DNA from: Brachionus manjavacas
Taxonomy: Eukaryota > Rotifera > Eurotatoria > Ploima > Brachionidae
Length of the DNA stretch: 64,000 bases
Direction: 5' to 3'
Assembly: GCA_019054805.1 (NCBI GenBank)
Contig: JAHQIY010000014.1
Span: forward strand, 1,550,001 to 1,614,000
Shown: positions 1-10,700 of the stretch, piece by piece
Numbering within the stretch: position 1 is the first letter of the stretch
How the letters are laid out: each line of letters begins with the position of its first letter
Position numbers and translations under genes: made by a program
Notes under the pieces: model-generated
Told to the model about the DNA's origin: nothing
Database searches by the model: none
Seen by the model: only the letters and a program-made list of their open reading frames with translations

Positions 1-25
1 TTGTTATTATTTTTTAAATTTTTAG

Positions 26-1391
26 TTGATAAAAAACAAAGCAAATATAAACGCCGTAAATATTCACGGAAATAGTCCTTTACACTATGCATGCCACTTT
101 GGTTATCAAGATTTGGCTATCGAACTTATTAGATACAATGCTTGTTTGGGCATGTGTAATAGATTCCATCAAACAGCCATAGACATGTGTCGTGATGAGC
201 TAAAAGAAAATATTTTAGGTTTAAATAACTTTTATCTAATGATTAAAGAAATTAAATTATTATTTGTAAAATTAAGAAATGGTCAAAAAGCTTAACTTAG
301 ATCTAACGCGGATAGCATTTAGACAAGAGTCTATCTCGAGATATAGCAGACAAAAAAGCAGTAAATTGAGTTAAAGTTAATCTAAAAATCTTCCATATTT
401 TTTTTCTTTGAAGAAGAGGCAACTTTTGCCATTCAATCGACCATCAATATAGACGAATTGCCAGTTGAAAAAATGCTAAATTCAAATCATCTAAGCACTG
501 TACTATTTGAAAAAAAAAATTTGAAAAAAATAGAAAAATAATTTATTTAGATTTGGAAAGGATATTGGCAAGGAAATGAGGTTGTTATCAAAGTGCTGAA
601 AACAAAAGAGTCCTCACCAAAAATAGCCAGTGCTTTTAACCAAGAATCGAAACTATTGCGTATTTTTAACTCAGTTAATATACATCCTGTTCTTGGAACT
701 TGTGTATGTTTGCCTGATCTGATAATTGTCAGTCAATATTTAGACTACGGGTCTCTGTACTCGATCCTACATGAGAACAATAATTTAGATCTTGATTATA
801 GTTTTAATATTGGGTTAAATTTTTCCATTGGTATAGCGAGAGGAATGGAGTTTCTACACTCATTGGAGTCTGGTATTAATTTTGATTTAAATAGCAAAAA
901 TGTGGTTGTAGATGATGATTTAACTCCAAAATTAAATATGGCTGAGTGCAAGTTTTCTTTCACTGAAAAATATAAAATTTTCAATCCGGCTTGGATGGCA
1001 CCTGAAAGTGATTTGATTTAGTTTAATTATTTCAATTAAAATTAAATTTGGGTTTAAGGTTTGCAAAAAAAAGCAGAAGAATGTAACAAAAAAATGTCAG
1101 ATATGTGGAGTTTTGGGGTGATTTTATGGGAACTTTTCACTCGAACAATACCTTTTCGGGATTTGCCTGCTATGCAATGTGGAATGATGGTAAAATTTTT
1201 CAAATTAAAAAAAATATGGTTTTAATATATTTGATTTTGAAAAGATTGCCAAAAATAATCTCAGACTCGAGCTTCCAATTGAAATACCAAATCATGTAAA
1301 AAAACTGATAAAAATATGCACTAATGAAGAGCCAAATAAGCGTCCAAAATTTGATATGATTATTCCCATTTTGGAAAAAATGGCTAGATAA
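26..1391 (+). CDS. ILK: Integrin-linked kinase (ILK), 3' part of the gene
   Basis: ILK is the pseudokinase scaffold that links integrin tails to actin through PINCH and parvin at focal adhesions. I see six exons: 26-218, 277-360, 414-499, 551-1007, 1059-1189 and 1245-1391. They join in phase to 365 codons, and the 5' end (first ankyrin repeats) lies before the window. An ankyrin repeat with [17 protein letters not shown] is followed by the linker and then the kinase-like domain: VVIKVLK (ATP lysine), [41 protein letters not shown] and the C-terminal [14 protein letters not shown]. As known for ILK, the HRD and DFG motifs are degenerate: the loop reads FDLNSKN and the DFG position reads ECK, so a structural role is likely. 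All introns are 49-58 nt. Spacing of NHLSTIWKG matches vertebrate ILK exactly, which fixes the exon 3/4 junction. Confidence 0.93.
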
Positions 1392-1567
1392 TTTTTTTCT
1401 GATAAATTTTTTACCTTAAAAAATAAAAATCAAAGTTTTATCATTTAAGAATTTTGATTAATTTGAAGCATTTGGAAATCTTATAAACTTGACAATAAAA
1501 ATAAATTCGAAAAGTTAAAAAAACATAAATTAATACTTGAAATTATTATTTTTTTGAAAAAAAAGCA

Positions 1568-1701
1568 CAATGTAGATATAGATCAGGACTGTTTCTGTCC
1601 AGAATGTACAAAATGTTCATGTTGCATTTTTTTGGATTCAGCTGTCTGTACCCATCTTGTGGAATGCTGTTTATTAGATTCAAAAGAATTTCCTGGATTA
1701 T
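1568..1701 (+). other. Orphan Cys-rich open segment, possible last exon (I-mfa-like pattern)
   Basis: A short frame ending at a TAG codon (1699-1701) encodes about 44 residues. It is very rich in cysteine, with the core DCFCPECTKCSCC and then a C-x(5)-ECC end. Possible splice acceptors (AG) precede it. The spacing resembles the C-terminal I-mfa (MyoD family inhibitor) domain, but that is only a pattern impression. No start codon or partner exon was found between ILK and the LINE fragment downstream. It may be a relic exon or a small gene with exons I cannot see. Confidence 0.25.
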
Positions 1702-1916
1702 AGAAAAAAATTTTATCAAAAACAAAATCCAGAAAAAGAAAAGCCGGTGCTTGACATGAAAAAGTTTAATTCATTTTTTGTAAAAATAAGTCTATGTCTT
1801 TGTGACTTTTTTATAAAAATAAAATTTTACTTATGCGTGAGTCACATAATTTATGTTTTTATAACTTTTTCTATGTTTTTTTTCAACCTAATCCACACCT
1901 AAAATTGATGAGGGTA

Positions 1917-1964
1917 AAGGTCTGAAGACACCACAACATAGGCGTTATGGTGTCTTCAGACCTT
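1917..1964. repeat. 16-bp perfect inverted repeat at the LINE 5' truncation point
   Basis: AAGGTCTGAAGACACC at 1917-1932 is the exact reverse complement of 1949-1964, with a 16-nt loop. The right arm is the normal LINE coding sequence (VSSDLK); the left arm is an inverted copy of it. This looks like a snap-back or twin-priming product formed when the 5'-truncated LINE inserted. Confidence 0.8.
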
Positions 1965-2640
1965 AAATGGACATTTCAAGTAAAGAACGCGTGCGCGAAA
2001 GCAAATAAAGCACTCGGAATTCTTAAACGAACATTTTTAAGTAGAGAAGAATCTCTTTGGTTGAAACTTTATATGTCTTTGGTTAGACCTCACCTCGACT
2101 ATGCAGTTCAAGTTTGGAATCCGAGCAAAAAAGGTTACGTAAAAGCATTAGAAAAAGTACAAGAGCGTGCAACGAAAATTCCTTGGTCACTAAGAGAAAT
2201 TTCATACGAGGAAAGGCTTGCCAGATTGGGTTTAACAAAACTTATTGAGAGAAGGGTGAGAGGTGATTTGATTGAGGTTTTTAAAGTGATTAACGGTCAT
2301 GAAAAAGTGTCGTATACAAAAGAACTTCTGGATCCTGTTGGCAGGAATGGACCGATACCGAGGTTAAGAGGAAACAGCGCAAAAGTTCAAAGAGATAGTT
2401 TTCCAGCACAAAAAAGAAATGATTTTTCTGCCGCAGTGAGTGCTAGACACGTTTTTTTCTCGAACAGAGTAGGTCCGCGCTGGAATAGACTTCCTGAGGA
2501 GGTGGTTAAAGCTAAGACAGTTAATGGCTTCAAAGTAGCATTAGATAGGTTTAACAGAATTGGCTGCTAAAGCTTCATACGCCTTTAAGCGGTGATGAGC
2601 TCAGATTTCCTACTTGTTAGGATTTCGCAGCAAGAACTAC
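1943..2640 (+). mobile_element. 5'-truncated non-LTR retrotransposon (CR1/jockey-like), C-terminal part of ORF2
   Basis: An open frame to the stop at 2570 encodes the region after the reverse transcriptase palm. Landmarks are GVMVSSDLKW, the thumb motif VRPHLDYAVQVWNPSKKG, LEKVQERATKI, LRGNSAKV and the terminal FFSNRVGPRWNRLPEEVV. These are typical of jockey/CR1-type LINEs. The RT catalytic core is absent, so the copy is dead on arrival. The frame has no internal stop, so insertion is probably recent. After the stop come about 60 nt of 3' UTR and a short ACTACTAC tail, which is interrupted at 2641 by the pogo-like element. Confidence 0.88.
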
Positions 2641-3019
2641 TACAGTCAACCCTCGTTAATTCGGACAAGTTAATTTTTAAGATATTAGGCCGAATTAGCG
2701 ATTCTCCAAGATATCGTTATCTCGGAAAATTGTAATTTTAACAAAAAGTTCGGATTGAAGAAAAAAGTTCTATAAAATTTTTTTTATTGATAAACATAAC
2801 AAAAAAACAAGTCTAATTAAATGTATAATTGGATATATTATTTACGAATAAAATTATCAAGTGTTGATTTTTTTTTTTTGATAGTTTATTTAAAAATTTT
2901 TTTTTTTTAAATGACTTTGAGTAATTAAACTCCTTTCACCATTGTTAGAAGAATTTTTAAATAGTGTTAGAGTTTAAATAATTTCAGAAAGAGCAAATTA
3001 CAAATACATTTTAGAAAAG

Positions 3020-4690
3020 TTACAAGCTTTGAACTATCCACTGCTGCAAATACTTTGAGACAATTGACAAGGGAGTTCTAAAGTCAGGTATTCTTGAGCT
3101 TTCAACAAAGACATCAACGTACTCTTTCGAAAGGCTTGTTATCAAAGCGTTTTTGTGACCAAAACAATTTTTTAAGTATCTAATAAACAGTTTTTCTAGT
3201 CTTAATTTTATTGGATCTAATTTAGTTTCTTCAAGGAAGTTATAAAAAATTTCCGACGGGGTGTCAAAGGGGAGATGGTAAATAGACTTGATATAGATAT
3301 TTTGAAGTACTTGTAACCTCTGGATATTTGTTTTTGAGACTAGTTTTATAGTAAAAAAACTATAATCTATAATTGAACCTATGAGAGCATTATAAACCCC
3401 TACTAAAGTTTTATTATTGAGCTTCCATGATTTATGGGACAGAATTTTGATAATATTTAGTCTATCTTGACACCTAGACCGGATAAACTCGACTTGAGAG
3501 TTAAAAGATAAGCTTTCATCAAATTTTATACCTAAAAAAATTGGACAATCACAGTATGGAATTTTCTTGCCAAGAAGATTAAGAACTAGATCCTGATTTT
3601 TTGAAGAATTTCCAGAAAAAATTAAGTAACAGCACTTATCGGGAGCCATTTTTAGTCTCCATTTGTAGAGCCAAGTTTCGACTTTTTTCAAGTAGCTATT
3701 TATAACTTTGGAAATGTTACCATATTTCTTAAATATGAAGAAAGTGACTAAATCATCTGCAAATAATAAAGAGTAAGAATTGTTTTTTTTGTCCTGTTTA
3801 GGTACGTCATTAATAAAAATTGAAAATAAAAGAGGGCTAATAACGGCACCCTGGGGGACGCCAGTTGCTATTTCTCCACAAGTAGACTCAAAATTATTTA
3901 ATTTAATAAAAAACTTTCTATTATTTAAGAAATTCTTTACCCACTCAAGAATATAGAGTGGGACTCCAGTTTTACTTAGTTTATAAATGATACCACTATG
4001 CCAAACCTTGTCAAAGGCTTGAGAAATGTCAAAGAAAAGGGAGCATACTTTTTTTCCTAATTAAGGTCTCAGAGACTTTTTGGCTTAAGAACACAAGGTT
4101 GTCTGAGGTACGACGGTATTGTCGGAAACCAGATTGTTCTTTACAAATGAAACCTTTGGATTCCAAAATGAATAGAGTCTAGTTTTAATTATCCTTTCTA
4201 GGATTTTACCCAGACAGCTGGTAACACTTATTGGCCTGTACTTTGATGGATCATGGCTTATTGTTTTTTTTGGAATCATCGTTATCTTAGAAATTTTCCA
4301 ACTGTCAGGAATATCATTATTCTCGAGACATAAATTAAAGAATTCAATTAGCCTAACAAGAAAGATTTCAGGGAGGTTTTTTAACATTTGATTGTTAATA
4401 TTGTCAGGGCCAGAAGCTGAGTCATCTTTTAGAGTTTTTAGTATATTCTTTAATTCATTTAGGGTAATTTTAGGGAAGTTTGTATTTTCATTTTTGTATA
4501 ATTCCGAATTAAGATACTCTTTTTCGGATATATTTTTTTCGACCATCTCAAAAAATGACCGATCAAATGAATTTTCAATTTCCTTAGAAAAAGTTTTACT
4601 TAATATTTTTTTAAACAATTCACCTTTTTCCTCATCTGAATTAAATTCTTTTAAGTCTAAAATTAACTTAGGGATATAATTCGAGGAAGA
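3020..4690 (-). pseudogene. LINE reverse transcriptase with frameshifts
   Basis: Minus-strand segments 4690-4165, 4165-4050 and 4050-3020 carry successive RT blocks in different frames. Each block is otherwise open, including GVPQGAV and FADD. The protein lacks the 3' RNase H of some clades and ends shortly after a thumb region, as in jockey/CR1 ORF2. Sequence preservation suggests young age. Confidence 0.85.
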
Positions 4691-5035
4691 CCCTTTTTAA
4701 AGGAGTTAATTTTTTGCCAAAAGGGTCTAGATGAGTTTGGGTTTGGACCCAGAGATTTGAGGAAATTTTCCCATTTTTCATTTTTGTGTTTAGAAATATT
4801 GAATCTTATCATATTTGTTAATTTATTACACTCTTTTAGATTTTCAATAGTTTTGAATTTTAATTTTTTTAATTTTTTACGTTTGTGGATAAGTGCGACT
4901 ATATTTTTAGGCAGTGAATTTTTGAATTTTTTGGACGGAAATTTAGGAATAGCGGAATTAGCTGCGTCTAAGATACTTTTGGTTATTATTTCATTACTTA
5001 GATTCAGATCCTTTGAGTCAAAACAAAAGTCTAGT

Positions 5036-5895
5036 TTAGTCTAGTTTTTTTCCATTTTCTTTTTTTACTTCACAGTATTCAAAGCCCAATTCTAACTCGA
5101 TAGGATAATGATCACTAGTCAAATCGTCATTGGAGGCTATGAAACTGTTGAAAAAAGGACCTAAATTATTCGATAAGATAAACAAATCCAAGATAGAAGA
5201 GTAATTCCGACAACTTAAGCTAAAAGTAGGAGAGTCGTTATTTACAATAATAAATCTCGAATTTTCAATAAATTCTTCTAAAATTTTTCCATTCTCATTT
5301 GCTTTATTCGAACCTAGTGCGGTAAGTTTGGCATTTAGGTCACCACCAATTACAAAATAATCATATTTTTTTTCAATATACTCAAAGACTTTCTGATTTA
5401 AAAAATCTGGAGTTTTGTTTTTGTAATTAGGAGGAGGTTGGTAGATACTGATTACGTGAAGATCTTTTTTAATAGAACCAGAAGTAACCGGGACTTTAAT
5501 GACAAGAATTTCGTTGTTAAAAGAATCAAGATCATTCAGTTGATGGAATTTTAAATGTTTTTTGACTAAAATTGCAACACCGCCTCCCTTTGAATTTCTA
5601 CATTTATGAATAATTGTTGATTGTTTTTCTTCTAATTTATAAAACCTTAGTTTATTTGACAAATTATAAAAAGTGTTTGTATCTTCTTCACTTAAGCAAT
5701 TCTTATGCTGTTCAACATAATTAGCAATGATACTTAAAGATTCGACTAGACTTTTGTAATTAATAGTATTTTCTTCTATAAATATATCATTCTCGTTGTC
5801 CTCGGACTCATCGTTAACCTCGCTTTGATTTTTGACTAAATTTATAATATCATCATCATTTAAAACTTCGCCACTTTCATTTTTTAGAAAACAAA
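5036..5895 (-). pseudogene. LINE endonuclease (APE-like) frame with an unusual N-terminus
   Basis: The frame contains GGGVAILV, the YQPPP strand, GGDLNAK (catalytic Asp/Asn), the SILDLF motif and TSDHYPIELEL (catalytic His). These are the second half of an APE endonuclease domain. The first half, with the Asn and Glu active-site strands, is missing. In its place are about 80 acidic residues in frame (for example DESEDNENDIF) that do not look like endonuclease. It ends at 5036, where a tandem 10-bp duplication creates a stop and shift. The element was probably rearranged or internally deleted before or during insertion. Confidence 0.7.
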
Positions 5896-6224
5896 CAATT
5901 TAGAGAAGAAAAGGAGAAAAAATAATGAAAAAAAAATAATTTTGTGTTTAATTTTTTTTCAATAAAAATTAATTGCTTATATTTCTTAACAAAACTTTAT
6001 ACAATTTGTTTAAAAAATGCGCCGGATAAGGGAATTTTGCTTCGCCGGATTAAAGAGTTTAAATATAATGTATTTTACACAAAACAGGTTTTTTTTGGCC
6101 CAATTCCTCCGAGTAAGCTAATTTTCCGAGGTATCGAAGGCCGGATTAAAGAGGGTTGACTGTACTACTACTACATGTACAACATAGCATTTTAAAATAA
6201 TTTTTTTACTGATGAATTAATTTT

Positions 6225-6625
6225 AAAATAATAATAAATAATAAGGTTTTGTGAAATTCAGTACAAAATGAAAAAAAGAACAGAAAAAAATGTAAAAAAA
6301 TTGAATAATTTTTTTTCTAAAGGTTTAAACTTAGTTCTGTAAATGCAACATAGTGCAATTTTCAAAGTACCATCAAATATCAAAGCCTGCTAAATTTGCA
6401 GAGTTATGCAGAAATTAAATTTCAATATAATCGAACGTGATGCATTTTGCAGAGATTCTGCAAACCATTAGCAGACTTTTACAGTTGATGCAACTTAGAA
6501 TGTTGCACCATGCTGCAATAACAGAATTTGTTTTAAACTTTTAGATAAAAAATTATTAAATTTTATAATACTTTTTTCTGTTCTTTTGTACTGAACTTGA
6601 CAAAACCAAATAATAAATACTTTTA
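6225..6625. repeat. Imperfect 0.4-kb palindrome (fold-back / MITE-like)
   Basis: The left arm (about 6230-6375) and right arm (about 6475-6622) are reverse complements with scattered mismatches. Matched landmarks are AAGGTTTTGT(G/C)AA.TTCAGTACAAAA at the outside and GTTTAAA followed by a TGCAACAT-like block inside. The centre lies near 6425 and includes repeated TTTGCAGA words. There is no coding potential. Confidence 0.7.
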
Positions 6626-6794
6626 ATAAATTCTAAATATCAAATTTTTCAATTTTTACAGGATTTCAAAACTTTTTAATTTATACTATTTTTTTTTAAA
6701 TAAAAAATAATTCTTCTTGATAGATATTATTGCTCAGTACTATTTTAGTTAAGAGAAGTTAATTAATGAATATTATATACAGTACAGTATAGTT

Positions 6795-7296
6795 ATATAT
6801 AAGATTTAAACTTCATAAATAAAATAAAAATTGAATAAAATTCAAACTTTTTTTAAATGGTTAATATAACTTTGACATTTAACTGGTGTTAAGGTTTTCT
6901 CGAATTCTTTTACGACAAGACATCAAGACAATGACCCCAAGCATAATTCAATGATGTGCTCTTCTTTTTTGGACTTAAATAATGTAAAATGGGTACTTAA
7001 AATTTATAATTTTTTAATGTTATATATTTAAAATTCTATATATTTAATATTCTCTAATAAAAGATTAAATCCCCTCCTAAATCTCCTGATCTGAACCCAA
7101 TAGAGTTGCTATGGAACGACTTAAAAAATTACGTAAGAAAAAAAATGATTTTATCAGAATCAGATGCAACAATTGGGGTAAAAGAATTCGAGAAAACCTT
7201 AACACCAGTTAAATGTCAAAGTTATATTAACCATTTAAAAAAAGTTTGAATTTTATTCAATTTTTATTTTATTTATGAAGTTTAAATCTTATATAT
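6795..7296. mobile_element. Tc1/mariner transposase fragment inside a perfect 119-bp inverted repeat
   Basis: On the plus strand, QDNDPKHNS (about 6927) and then SPDLNPIELLWNDLKNYV ending QSYINHLKKV (about 7075-7250) are the second and third catalytic-Asp regions of a Tc1/mariner transposase. The third acidic position is the DLNPIE Glu/Asp neighbourhood. A GT-AG-like break, or an insertion, separates the two parts. Arms 6795-6913 and 7178-7296 are exact reverse complements over 119 bp by eye. The right arm includes the transposase C-terminus and its downstream sequence, so the left arm is an antisense copy of the same end. Confidence 0.85.
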
Positions 7297-7364
7297 TTTA
7301 GGTAATAAAAATTGTTATAGATAAAAATGGTGATTGGTCTGACCATTAAAACTTTAGCTATTAG

Positions 7365-7735
7365 CGTTAATTTTAAAAAACTTTATTTTTTACTAGTGTT
7401 TTTTACTAAAATTTACTTTTTTTTACTTAAAATTACCATTTTATAATAAAAAATTACGTAAAATTACGTAAAAAAACGTTTTTTTTTTTGTTTTTTTTTC
7501 ATAAAATTTATAAAAAAAATCAAAAAATTCAAAAATTCACCAAAAATTGGACTTTTTTTGGCCCTTTTGAAGATTACCAAAATTGACGAAAAATCCGGTA
7601 AAATTACGTAAAATCTGGTAAATTTACATTATTTTACTTTAGTATTTTTACGTAATTTCACAGATTTTTTCCGATTTTTACGTAAAATCTAGTAAAAACA
7701 CGTAATTTTTAGTAAAATCACTATATCGTAGCAGT
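7365..7735. repeat. Fold-back region rich in TTTTACGTAA words
   Basis: Six copies of TACGTA or ACGTAA-type palindromes lie within 7450-7710. They are embedded in diverged arms made of TTTTACTA and AAATTTAC words that pair left (about 7370-7440) with right (about 7615-7730). It ends in GCAGTACTGTATG, and a similar TACAGTACAGTATA occurs at 6779, so the block from 6779 to 7741 may be one old TIR element that includes the Tc1-like piece. No gene is present. Confidence 0.45.
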
Positions 7736-7741
7736 ACTGTA

Positions 7742-8207
7742 TGTTACAATTATTAAACCCTTTTGTGTCATTTCCTTTAAACAAAAATGAAATTTCAAAT
7801 TAATTTTATTAAATGTTAAACGTCAGATGAAAAATCAATGATGTTCATTTTGGCTAAAATTTTTGGCAAATGCCAGTAAATTTTTTTCAAAAAGCCTATT
7901 TTAAACTGAATGGCTTACAAATAATGGTTCCCATGAATTATTTTTATCAGTATATTTTAATGTTTACCGATTTGTATGATTAAAAATTTTATTTGTTATG
8001 TTACTCATTTAAAAAAAATACAAATAATTACGAATGGGAATTCTTTTGTCGCAGAATTTGACTTCTACTGAAATTAATTTTGCGCCAAATTAGAAAATTA
8101 TCAGGACAATATGGGGTTTTTCACTGGATTGTGTGAATCTATATTAAATGTTGAAAAAATAAACTAACTTATTAAAATAAAAACAATTTTATTAAAAATA
8201 AAAATAA
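7742..8207. other. AT-rich spacer, nothing recognised
   Basis: No open frame or repeat that I can support. It contains the 3' flank of LSG1. Confidence 0.5.
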
Positions 8208-10485
8208 TCAATCATTTTGATCAAAATGTTTTGTCAAACGTCTCAATTTTTCTTTTTTCTTAATATTGTTGTGCTTTTTCCACGGTTTTTCTCCCAGATT
8301 CATTTGATCGACTTTGGATAAAGCTTTTTGTCTATGATATCCAACAATTCCACCTTTGGATAAGGCTCTGGGCTCCAAATTTTGAAAAAATTCCCTATCA
8401 AAATTAGTCAATTGTGATTTTTTTTCTTTCATCTAAAAAATTAAAGTCTAAAATTTTCCACCAGCCAAAAATCCAAAAATTACCTGTTTTTCAATTTTCT
8501 TAACTTTTTCCAAATACTTAACTTCTTTACTAGTCTCATATCTGTGATCTTGGAACGAATCGGCATCGATTCCAGGTGGCGGATAACAGTACAACAATTT
8601 TCCATTGACATAATCTTTGAGAATATACCTAGAAGCCCGTTGCACATCAGGCATTCCTTTGTGATTAAAATAGCTTCTAAAAGTGGCATAAGCCGAGGCA
8701 ACTTCCTCGGCTGTAGGAGCTCTTTCCTGATCCTGACCCTCCGTCGGCTTTTTTATTTGAATACCATAGATCATTTCATAAACAGCGCGTGGTATGTGAT
8801 CAATAGCAAGATTCATCGGCTCTACATAGTCCCTCATTTGGTCAATTGGAAGGATACCATTTAAGATCAGCTCACCACGAGTGGACACAAATGAAGGAAA
8901 AACTAAGCCTGGACAATCACAGAGCAACAAGTCATCGTCAATAAACAAAGTTTGATAGTGTTTGGTTTTACCCGGTGTTTCACTTACGCCTACTTTTTTA
9001 TACTTTAAAAGTGTGTTTATAGTGGAGCTTTTTCCAACATTCGGATAACCAACCAAACCAATTGTGGTACAACCTGCTTTAGCTTTGTCAACTACATGCT
9101 TGTGAATAGTTTTAAACAAATTGATTAAATCAGCACTGTTTAAAATTCGGCATTTGTCGCGTTCCTCTTGTGTAATGTTCATTTTACCAAGTTTTTCCTC
9201 CATTTCCGCAATTTTTTTTTCCATTTCATCTTTGTTTTTTTCGAAAGTTGGTACAGGAGCCGGCGCTAGTTGTTTTGGTTCGGGAGTTTTTTCCAAAGCT
9301 TCTGTCTCTGATTGCTTAGAGTCCTCTTCTGATAATGGCTCATTGTTTTCCTCTTCTGTATCAGAGCCGGATTTTTCCTCTTCATCTTCCTGTAGTACAT
9401 TGAATTTGTTATAGACCGCGGAAGCACTCGGCCCTTCTTCGTCCTCTTCGGACTCTTCTATCAAGCTAGATTCATCTCTGATCGAACTGGTATTTGTCAT
9501 TTCGGAATCGAGTCTCTTCCGACCTGAGTCGCCAAGACCTTTTTCATACTCCTCTATTTTTTCAAGATTAGTTTTTTCATTGGCAACGGCAGCTGACCAA
9601 AATGCCACTCTAATATTTATTCTTTCGAAATATCTCAACCATTCTAAGCGCTGTCTATCGGTCAGATAGTCAGATTTGTTAATTAGCAGCAGATTTATTT
9701 TGTTTTCATCTATTTCTTTGACATATTTTTCCAGATCTTGGCAATAGAAAAGCAATGGATTGCGTGCATCGACTATTTGAACAACCACATCGCTTCGTTC
9801 AATTACTCTCCATAGTTGACGCCAAAATTCCAAGTTTTTCTCAAATGGTGTCATCGAAAGAAACTCGCTTTCTTGGGCACTAAAAAATTCAAATATTGAT
9901 CAAAATTTTTTTTGAATTTTGTGTTGATATTACCTGGCCATATTGCGTCTCCATTCCAAAAAAGATTGTCTTTCTTGCAATTGAAGAGCCTTGGCATCAA
10001 TGTCAGTGCCTTTCCAGAAAGGTCGGCGAGGAATACGCAACAAATCGGCGTTTTTCTCTTGAATTTCTTTTATCTTTTTTTTTTCCTCCTTGTTCAAAAC
10101 ACCAATTTTACTGCTTGAACTAGCAAATTTTATATTCAGGCGTTCTAGTTGGAAAAAGATATTTAAATTTATAAAAGAAAAAAAGAAAATCTTTTACCGG
10201 AATTAAATTCTTTTCCGGCAAGCTCGGCAGTAGTCAAAAAGTCATCCAGAGAAGTTTGTTCCGTGACAGAATTTAGATTTATTTTATTCCAGTCCTCAGA
10301 CTCAGTAATATTGGAAGTATGCAACTAAAAATTAAGTAATTATCATTAAACAAAAATTGCCCATATGATGCCACACTTACCCACTTTTCGTTTGAGTCAA
10401 CTTCTCGATTACCTTTGCTAAATCTAGATCTGACCAGAGCCTTGCCCAGAGATGATTTTACATTTACAGTTTTGTTTTTACCCAT
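8208..10485 (-). CDS. LSG1: Large subunit GTPase 1 homologue (LSG1), five exons
   Basis: LSG1 is the cytoplasmic cpGTPase that releases the export adaptor NMD3 from pre-60S ribosomal subunits. Exons on the minus strand are 10485-10381, 10324-10198, 10144-9934, 9879-8484 and 8432-8208; all phases join to 687 aa (human 658). The start is MGKNKTVNVKSSLGKAL, close to the vertebrate N-terminus. Then come SVTEQTSLDDFL, RIPRRPFWKG, TPFEKNLEFWRQLWRVIERS and VDARNPLLF. G motifs are circularly permuted as expected: G4 INKSD, G5 SAA, an acidic insert, G1 GYPNVGKSS, G2 TPGKTKH and G3 DCPGL. SGILPIDQMRD-like and ARYILKDYV blocks follow, and the tail is GEKPWKKHNN followed by a Lys-rich end. Introns are 50-56 nt. 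Confidence 0.96.
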
Positions 10486-10700
10486 TATTATTTAATCAAG
10501 AAATGTGAGTTTTTTTTTTTTAAATATTAAGTCTTATATAAGGCAAAAATTTAAACAAATTGAGATGATTGTTTTTTAGTCCTAAAATTTTGTTAATATT
10601 TTTCTATCAAATTTTTCAAAAAATAATTTTTTTTTCCTAAAAGGGCAGATTAGTTTTTGAGCCTGAAGATGCGATAAAAAAAAGATAAAATTTTAAAAAT

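Larger units (their letters stand above)
2900..5900 (-). mobile_element. Non-LTR retrotransposon (CR1/jockey-like), near full ORF2 but mutated
   Basis: Read on the minus strand, an APE-type endonuclease (5895-5036) is followed by an RT (about 5030-3020). RT landmarks: SKYRPISVTSCLGKILERII, FDISQAFDKVWH, GVPQGAVISPLLFSIFIND, the catalytic YSLLFADDL, then KMAPDKCCYLIF and FLGIKFDESLSFN, ending QQWIVQSL at 3020. The coding chain is broken at about 5036 (10-bp duplication), 4690, 4165 and 4050. These lesions are short shifts, two in A-rich runs, so assembly error in homopolymers is a possible alternative for some. It sits inside the pogo-like TIR element. Confidence 0.88.
2641..6164. mobile_element. 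Pogo/Tigger-like DNA element (TIR pair) carrying a nested LINE
   Basis: Terminal inverted repeats begin CAGTCAACCCTC at 2643 and end GAGGGTTGACTG at 6162, each flanked by TA (2641-2642 and 6163-6164), as for pogo/mariner insertions. Similarity continues inward: both ends carry TTAAT(T/C)CGG and a CTCGGAAAATT motif. The flanks are ACTAC on the left and CTACTACTAC on the right, so the element landed in the TAC-repeat tail of the LINE at 1943-2640. No transposase frame was found. The interior is almost entirely the minus-strand LINE at about 2900-5900. Confidence 0.75.

Noticed and set aside
5944-6159. 71-codon plus frame in the pogo-like right end
   Set aside because: Lies within the terminal inverted-repeat region; composition is explained by the repeat.
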